Assembly: GCF_029227915.1 (NCBI RefSeq)
Contig: NC_079875.1
Location: 28,520,001-28,584,000 of the forward strand
Length of the DNA: 64,000 bases
Source of the DNA: Hydractinia symbiolongicarpus
Taxonomy: Eukaryota; Cnidaria; Hydrozoa; Anthoathecata; Hydractiniidae
Direction of reading: 5' to 3'
A program made the position numbers and the translations under genes. Every line of letters starts with the position of its first letter. The first letter of the stretch is position 1. This document shows positions 57,355 to 64,000 of the stretch, piece by piece. The notes below the pieces were generated by a model that did no database searches, was not told where the DNA came from, and saw nothing but the letters and a program-made list of their open reading frames with translations.

Positions 57355-57382
57355 AATTATTGTTAGGAAGATGTGAAAAGAA
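57355..57382. repeat. DIRS inverted terminal repeat, 5' side
   Basis: 28 bp ending AGATGTGAAAAGAA, the exact complement of 53,698-53,725. Confidence 0.85.
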
Positions 57383-57867
57383 GCTCTGTTTCCGACGTTC
57401 TGCGATAAGTGGGGAACGAAGTTTGTTTTTAGATTCTACACTACAATGTAACCCGACTTTTCGGGTTATGCGTATGCGCATGAGAATGGTATAAATGCCG
57501 GTGTTGCATCCTCGATCAAGCTTCGGTCTTCGGTCGCTTGGAAAGCATCGCAAACTTTAACTATCATTAATATTAATTGATGCAATTTTCGTTTTATATA
57601 CCTCATCGGCGCAAATAATCAAGAAAATGTTGGCGTGAAGAAGAACAGACGGACATTGACAACTGTAAAGTGACCAGATTCACGGCTTTCTTTCTTCGAT
57701 AATACGCACAAAGGATGCATATTTGGCGTGGATACCGAGAAAGTTTTGCTTAATAAAATTACGGAAAATGTAGAATTTGTTTTCGATGAAATTAAAGAAA
57801 AAGCGTAAGGGAAAACATGGAGGGAATGCCACCGTTTACGATAAAAGAAATTTAAAAGCATCGGCAA
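57383..57867. other. Region upstream of the DIRS gag gene
   Basis: Includes CCCGACTTTTCGGG (small hairpin) and TATGCGTATGCGCATGAGAA near 57,451-57,484. It could be the remaining 5' terminal sequence of the DIRS element carrying its promoter. No convincing gene: short frames on both strands overlap. Confidence 0.35.
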
Positions 57868-58271
57868 AATAGTGGTAAACAGCACAGTGTGGCAATTATT
57901 AAAACTTTGAAGCGTGGCAGAAAGTTTAGGGATGAACTATTCATATCTGCTGATAGTATTTTCACATCAACAACTACATTTGCCCCAAGTAAAAACAGAA
58001 TTTTTAAAGACTTAGTTATGGTCAGCCCTGTAAAATGTAATGCTGACAAAAAGGTATCCATCTAACGTTATATGATCCTAAAATTAATTATAGTTTGTGT
58101 AACATAAATCCAAGAATATTAAAACTGCAAGAAGGTATGCTTAGGGTTGACAAACGGGTTGATTTTACTCATTGTATTAACAGTGCACGAAAAAGAAAAA
58201 ACAACATTAAATATGCTAGCTTTCTTGTTCCATCTACATTGTCACACAAAACAACTACCATTAGAACATAA
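57868..58271 (+). pseudogene. Unrecognised protein remnant
   Basis: Plus-strand frame NSGKQHSVAIIKTLKRGR... runs to TAA at 58,062-58,064. After a one-base shift a second frame (58,044-58,271) reads LYDPKINYSLCNINPRILKL, then INSARKRKNNIKYASFLVP. Amino-acid composition and the way the second frame takes over suggest a once-coding sequence. I do not recognise the family. Nothing nearby supplies context except the DIRS relic. Confidence 0.35.
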
Positions 58272-60375
58272 CATCAAGGTTGTTACTAATATTAATTAAA
58301 TACTTCAAATAAATCAAAACAAAACGAAACACAACCCAATGAGTTTGATGTAAATTCTGTATTAAACCCAAAAGGGTAAATTAAATTAACATTACACACA
58401 CCTAGCTTAAAGTCGTTTATAGTATCATCAATTAGTTTTTCTTACAACATTGAATTCTCAGTTTTGATAGTTTCTAATTCATCAGGAGTGAAAAAAACCA
58501 GGTTGTTCTTCAGTGATCTCAGCAGAATCAGATGAAGAACTTTCATATGTGCTTTCAGAATCTGCTTCGACTACTACTGGAAGTGCTCTTTTTTCAGACT
58601 TTTCCTTTTTTGTGTTGTATTATTTTGTTTGAACGTAAATATATATGGCACAGAGCCATTGATTAATGTTTTCCGTTCACAACCAAAACCTAATTTTACA
58701 CAGTGTACTTCAAAGTGGACTTCCAGAACTTTTGTGTTCTTGTTTACTGTGAACACATCACACCTCCCCTTCTACGATATCTTGAAATGATGCTTACCCA
58801 TTGTTTTCTCAAACTTGGATCCGATGGAAATGAAAACATCCAATGCCTGTTTAACTCTGGGTTTATTAAGAGTAGAACTTTTGCATAACAGTACGCAACA
58901 AGAGTTACCAGGTCGATATACCTGGATAGATTAAATTATGATAAATTTCTTGCTGGCCCTTCTGATTGCTACTCGCCATCACAAATACATATTCTTCTTG
59001 TTGCGATCTGTATCGTTTTACGTGAAAATCATTTCTATCAGTACAAGTCATTTTGATATCATATCCATCCATTTGATATATAGTTATATATCCTTTGTTT
59101 ACAGTTTTCCAATATTATAAGGATTCATAACAAATCTCATGTGCTTTTTAATTGATGATGATTTTCGTTGTCAGTAGAATATTCAACACAGGTACCAAGC
59201 TGACATCATTATATCTTATCCTAAAACAAAAATATACGTTCAACAGAAGAGAAGAAATATTATAAAACAAACTTGGACTATTCTTAGATTAGGTATTGCT
59301 TCATTCTTTTGTTTTTAGCAATTTTATCAGAATTACAAGCAGCATGGGAAAGTTAAGGAGCTCCTCGTGTTCCTAAAAGTTTTTAAAATGAGCAGTGGGA
59401 TGTTGCATATAAAATTTACTGTTTTAAAGTTCCAACATTCCTTAGTTCTTAGGAACACTTACAATCGAAAAGTATATGCTAAACATAAATTTGGCATTGG
59501 GACGAGGTAGAATCATTTTACATTTAAGTATATCTCATACTGTAAACATCGATTTTTTAGAGAACACAAAGTATTTTGAACTTTTTGTCGTCTACCTGCT
59601 TAAGGAGCACATATCCGAGTGCTTATGATTTCAGGGACTGACAACATTTGAATATTACCTATCTGTAGATCCCCAGGGAAAGGGGATCTGTAGACCTATT
59701 TACATTTAGCTTACACTTTTGCAGTTATGAAAAAGATACACGAAGCCCTCAAGACTATAAACAAAAAATCTAACAAAATTCCAACTAATATACATGCAGC
59801 TGTAGCTAGCATTACTCTATACAAAACTTCTTAACATACAACTTGAAACATCTTTCGACTGCCAAGACAGTGTTTACATATATTGCCTCAGTTATCTCGT
59901 TTAGCATTAGGCTTTTATAAACAAAGAATGCATTTGATCGAGGTCAAGTTAAAACCTTTTGTTTTGATAAGAAAAAGATTTAAATCACACGTTTTGTAAG
60001 AACATCTGGTGCTTTACCACTCTTAAGAATGTTTCTTGACACAAAAGTGGCTAGATTTCAGGAGCAGCTAAAATAAAATATTTCAAGTATTACTTACTTT
60101 AAAGCAATGAATTTATTGTCTCTTGCAGAGGCAGGATGAAGGTTTGGTTTGAGACAACAACATGGCACACGTCCCTCCAGCATTTCCAATTCTTTTAATA
60201 GCTGAAAGGGTTTCCAAATTTAAAACTTTTTCATTTAACTTAGCTAGCATACAATTGCTTTGATATATTCTAGCCACTTGAAGTGCTTCCTGCAATTAGA
60301 CCTGACCCAGCTAAATCATGTTGATAAAGAAGCATCCACTTGTCGTCCATGCAACCATAGCCGTGGTGGTTTTAT
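58272..60375. other. Intergenic, AT-rich, nothing recognised
   Basis: No repeat structure or supported gene. A minus-strand frame at 60,113-60,295 starts just after an acceptor-like TTGCAG and reads EALQVARIYQSNC..., but has no donor or family match, so it is not called. Confidence 0.55.
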
Positions 60376-60650
60376 ACGTATAAACTTAAAACCCACCGAC
60401 GTTTTAGACGTTTTAACCTAAAAACCCACGGACGTTGTAGGCGTTTTAACTTAAAAACCCACGGACGTTTTAGACGTTTTAACTTAAAAACCCACCGACG
60501 TTTTAGACGTTTTAACTTAAAAACCCACGGACGTTTTTGGGAATTTCATTCATTGAAACTTGAAAACCCGCGGACGTTTTAGGCGTTTGTTCTTCCACCT
60601 GTGATTTTCATTCATTCGGAACTGTAAAACCTGCGGACGTTTTAGGCGAA
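60376..60650 (+). repeat. 33-bp tandem repeat, about five units plus diverged copies
   Basis: Units built on GACGTTTTAGACGTTTTAAC and TTAAAAACCCACG repeat about every 33 bp from 60,376 to 60,540. Two larger diverged units follow, each with TTTCATTCATT, AAAACC-GCGG and ACGTTTTAGGCG. The central ACGTTTTAGACGTTTT is AT/CG rich and lies apart from any gene. Confidence 0.85.
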
Positions 60651-63625
60651 TCGACACTTTTGCCTCGGGTTTGCTTTTAAGTAATATATCAATGATGAAC
60701 AAATTCATAAAACGCCGCATCGTCATAAAGTCGAAATCGGCGGATGCCAAATCCACGCCGAAAGCCAAAACCAATTTACAAAAATAATTCTTTTTTTATA
60801 GATTATTTTAAATTTATAGATTTTTTTTTCTAGGCCACAAAATTAGGCTTAGGTAATTGCCTAGGCTGCCTAACCCTAGATCCGCCCCTGAGACCGTTTT
60901 TCCTGTGTTTAAATTTTTTATAAATAATAAATAAAACTTATTGACCAGAGTATTATCTGTGTATTTGAAGCGTTCATCCCGGTGTCACGAGTAGCTTTTT
61001 ACAGGTATTTATTTCGTAAATAAAAAGATGTTATCTGTGTTTTTTGTAATGGCATCATCACACCTGGTCAAAAAATGGAACCGGGAATTTAGGAGTCCAA
61101 TGGTTCATAAAAATTCATGAAGTAAATCACTATTCATGAAAACTAGTGTATTAGAATGTATAAGCAGGTTTATAAAATCAATTTGTTAAAACTTGCCAAT
61201 TTTATCCAAATCCAAGAAATTTTAGACAAAAATATGTATAATGCAAGAAATTTGTTTTTTCAGTTTTTTTAGTTATACGCTGAGGTGAACAGTGTGGGGG
61301 GGGGGGTTTGGAGGAGCACAATGGTGTTGCTGGCCTCCAAATCCAGCGGCGACAAGTAAGCACTGTTTTTTTTTAATTTGAATGAAAATAGGAGAAAAAC
61401 TTTAATCAGTGTCTTGAAACGTATTAAAAGACTGATATAGAAATATCAAAGTTGTCAAGTTGAGCCCTTGGGTAATATCGAATGAACATTGCATCCTTAT
61501 TGTTATTTTGTTCACTGTTTAATGTGTACCCTGGGAATGCTTAAAGATGAGAGTACAATACAGCACAGTTTGTAGAGTTAATAGTGACGAAGAAATAACA
61601 AAATAATAGTACAGTGCTGTTCTTGTCCTCTCTTTATGCACGTAGCTACAATCCTTCAAAAATTCCCCATTCTCTAAAATACAATGAACAATATAGTATT
61701 TTAAATACTGAACAGCAAACAGAACAAAAACAAAAAAATTCCATATTTTACGCTCAATGATATAATTTCGAAGATGTTAAATTAATGCTTTCCTAGTGGT
61801 ATGAAGTTTAGTTTGCAATGAGATTAAAAAGCTTACCATTACTCTTTATTATAGCGCAAAACCAGTCGTGCTGCAAAGCATGCAAAGAAAATAATGTAAG
61901 TAAATTTCCTTGTTGCTAATTTTTTTGACCTAAATTGCCATATAAGCAGTTTAATACAAAACACAGAGAAATTGGTCTCATAGCGCATCCGAATTGCAAT
62001 CGTTAATGTTGAAGATATTTAATTAGATCATTTTACTTAGCACAAACTTAATACAGTTAAAGTTAATAGGTTGGAATTTTGTTTTCTTTTTTAAAAATTT
62101 CTATCATCGACTGGCAATGGTCGAAATCATTTTAGCTATTTATTAAATGAGATGATAATAAATTTAGTTTTTACTTGAAGCAAAAGTAGCGATAAGTAGC
62201 GCTAAAGACCGTTAGAAAAGTAGAGATAAGGAGCGGGCGGAATGTTTTAAATGTAAGTTCATTGGAAACAGAAAGTGTTGCTTTTTTATGTGAACTTAAA
62301 CCGAAGGCTTATTTTTTGCTTTTACTAGTTCGTCTTTGAAAAAAAGAATTAATGAGGCAAGGAAAGGTTTTCATCATCTATTAAATTTAGCTTCAGGAAA
62401 GATCTGAAAAACAAGCGAAGGAAAGAAACCCTCAACAATCTATAAGTTGCGAATTTCGTTTTGTTAATATATTGTAGGCAACATGATGATATATTAGCCC
62501 ACCAAAATGCCAGTGTGGTTGTTGATTTCTAAGATTTTCATGAAATTTGGGACTTTCCACATGTCCTAGAAGAAATAAAAGGATCAAAATTTCAACTTGA
62601 TTTTCCCAAGCTAAAAGCTGTATGTATAATGGCTTTATAGCAGAGCACTTACTTAGGAGCGACGGTCGTGGAAAAATTCGAGATAAGGAAAGTTTGCCAA
62701 AACCATGCACACATCATATAAATTCTTAAACCTGGTTAAGGATGGACTATTTATCAGAAGAGTCAATTAATACTATTCTCATGCTATATGTAGTTAAACA
62801 TATGAAAAAATTCAAAATGCTACATTGCTTTTTACCTCGAGCTTACCCTTTCTGCCATGATGCATGATGAGTAAACGAAGTGAAAATTGTACAAATTCGA
62901 AATCTAGATTTTGAGAAAGTTTGGGAAATTCGAACGTTCGAACGTTTTTCTGATTGAAAATGTACTCAAGGGACCGTAAAAATAGTTTGAGGTAGGGAAA
63001 GTTCGAGATAGCGAGTAGTCGAGATACTGGACGCGTTTTAGCCTGCGGACGGTTGAAATGCCGAAGGAACCGATGAAATTCTTTCGAGAAACGAATTGTC
63101 GAAATAACGAGCGTCGACTGTATGACTATATTTCCTTTTCCTTTGTGTCATTTACATATACATTTATATTTAACTACGTACTATCTAGTATTTAATTTCA
63201 TATACGGGCAAAAGAATAACGTATCGGCTTTTGATGAGGTAATGCATGCTACCTACGAAAGCAATAACTACCTTTAAAAATATCGAAATGGTAGACGCAG
63301 GTGAGTTTTAAATCTATTGATCGGAAAATAAAAACCTATTTCCATGTAATATTTATTCTCTTCGTATAAATTTCTCACTTAACTCATGAGCAAATTATAT
63401 TCACATTCATTTCATTTAAAAGATGTTTATAATGTGAAAAATGTGAAAGTGACTTGTTAGCTACTTTTTAAATTTATCCTAAGTTTAAAGCTATATATTT
63501 TTTAAAAAAATTGCTAATTGAATAAAGAACTGTAATTGACTTAGAAATCTATAATGCCAGCCTTGGATCACGTGACGTGACTATATATATTGTACTTACA
63601 TCAGTATGGTAAAACCTCCATCGTA
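60651..63625. other. Intergenic, nothing recognised
   Basis: AT-rich DNA without tandem repeats or recognised coding. It holds an 11-base G run at 61,296-61,306 and a possible tiny exon at about 61,857-61,901 (acceptor TTATTATAG, donor GTAAGT), both described under findings. Confidence 0.55.
61296..61306 (+). repeat. G11 homopolymer
   Basis: Eleven consecutive G in an AT-rich region, likely length-variable and error-prone in sequencing. Confidence 0.9.
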
Positions 63626-63925
63626 TATGAACAACTAAAGCAAGGAATAGCTGAAATTACAATATATGTTTGATATTCGTGCATTAAAAGTAAGTTTAAA
63701 AATTAACAGCACTTATTTAAGCTACAACGAAAGCATTCTTTAACCTCACTGGTTTAATTTCCAACCTAGACGTGCAAATGTCCGATGTGTCACGCATATA
63801 ATCCATGTGAATCAAACGAAAATATATGCAAAAAAGCAAAATAAAAGAAAAACAGAAGGTGTCTAACAATCGTTGCGCAAAAAGCTAAATCTGAAAAAAA
63901 AATTGTACTTGCTTTGACAATGCGA
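63626..63925 (+). repeat. Dispersed repeat, copy 2 (with intron-like segment)
   Basis: Matches 46,762-46,920 on both sides of a 150-base block unique to this copy. That block begins near ATGTTTGATATTCGTGC and ends near TATAATCCATGT. It contains an 80-bp GTAAGT...CTAG interval, as if a spliced gene fragment had been kept here and lost in the other copy. Confidence 0.7.
63666..63844 (+). CDS. Hypothetical small Cys-rich peptide, two exons
   Basis: ATG at 63,666, eight codons, donor GTAAGT at 63,690 and acceptor CTAG at 63,769. The in-phase exon continues as TCKCPMCHAYNPC... with five Cys and stops at TAA 63,842-63,844 (32 aa). In the related copy near 46.8 kb the region after the last Cys stays open longer, because of an extra base in an A run, so this copy may itself be truncated. 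No family is recognised and expression is unproven. Confidence 0.2.
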
Positions 63926-64000
63926 CTTTTATTATCTCTATCAACACTTCTCTTACCAGGTAGATGTTATCCCATATGGTGACGAACTGGCTGCCTTAAT

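Larger units (their letters stand above)
53698..57382 (-). mobile_element. DIRS-type tyrosine-recombinase retrotransposon, degraded
   Basis: Gene order on the minus strand is gag with a CCHC knuckle, reverse transcriptase, RNase H, then tyrosine recombinase, the order of DIRS elements. A perfect 28-bp inverted repeat links 53,698-53,725 and 57,355-57,382, matching the inverted termini typical of DIRS. The left copy lies exactly at the satellite border. The right copy overlaps the sequence just upstream of gag, so the true outer end could extend further right, to about 57,550. All genes carry stops or frameshifts, and a foreign block interrupts the region after RNase H. Confidence 0.8.

Noticed and set aside
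57233-57553. 106-aa minus frame upstream of DIRS gag
   Set aside because: Arg-rich shadow overlapping the gag start in another frame, with no conserved motif.
62432-62710. 92-aa minus-strand frame
   Set aside because: No recognisable motif, splice context or composition bias.

Overview
The window is AT-rich eukaryotic, very probably animal DNA. It has spliced-gene signals, tRNA-derived SINEs, and remnants of DIRS, Polinton/Maverick, hAT, piggyBac, PIF/Harbinger and non-LTR elements, and it lacks operons or ribosome-binding sites. This mix, with TAGC microsatellites, fits a cnidarian best, perhaps a hydrozoan; that is inference, and no species-diagnostic gene is present. No ordinary host housekeeping gene is recognisable. 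The window looks like satellite-rich, transposon-rich heterochromatin.

Left part (1-32,891). A 124-bp satellite (124-126 bp per monomer) fills most of it. At 68-1889 a 1.8-kb inverted-repeat element full of AAGACGTCTT palindromes interrupts one monomer and duplicates 2 bp. From about 1,945 to 29,362 there are three nearly identical head-to-tail macro-repeat copies (A about 9.1 kb, B about 9.7 kb, C about 8.6 kb). Each is a satellite block plus one 4.1-kb non-satellite module (6730-10829, 16447-20547, 25046-29146). The copies differ mainly by whole satellite monomers or a 374-bp trimer, as expected from unequal exchange. The module has degenerate inverted ends starting CACGG. On its minus strand it carries a plausible three-exon gene (241 aa: Cys/His motif, coiled coil, zinc fingers, SAP domain), plus a tRNA-SINE with a LINE tail, another tRNA-like relic and a mitochondrial-type tRNA-like fold.

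Middle (32,892-41,972). A candidate 5.5-kb element with 11-bp inverted ends begins exactly where the satellite stops. It encodes a large coiled-coil protein with a possible RNase H-like (transposase-like) core, broken by frameshifts and one in-frame TGA. Its 3' part is a degenerate repeat of about 160 bp. Next come an internally deleted piggyBac relic, a tRNA-SINE and a PIF/Harbinger-type MITE.

Right part (41,973-64,000). Three more satellite arrays (41,973-43,880; 48,211-49,235; 51,906-53,697) alternate with transposon relics: a hAT/ZMYM-like transposase, a non-LTR reverse transcriptase scrap, a Polinton-like element with an internally deleted family B DNA polymerase, and a minus-strand DIRS-type tyrosine-recombinase retrotransposon (53,698-57,382). 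The last 6.6 kb is largely featureless apart from a 33-bp tandem repeat and a repeated Cys-rich fragment.

The most notable structure is the gene-bearing inverted-end module amplified in step with the satellite that hosts it. The general pattern is that many transposon borders coincide with satellite borders. Many of the small open frames in the satellite are by-products of the repeat, not genes.
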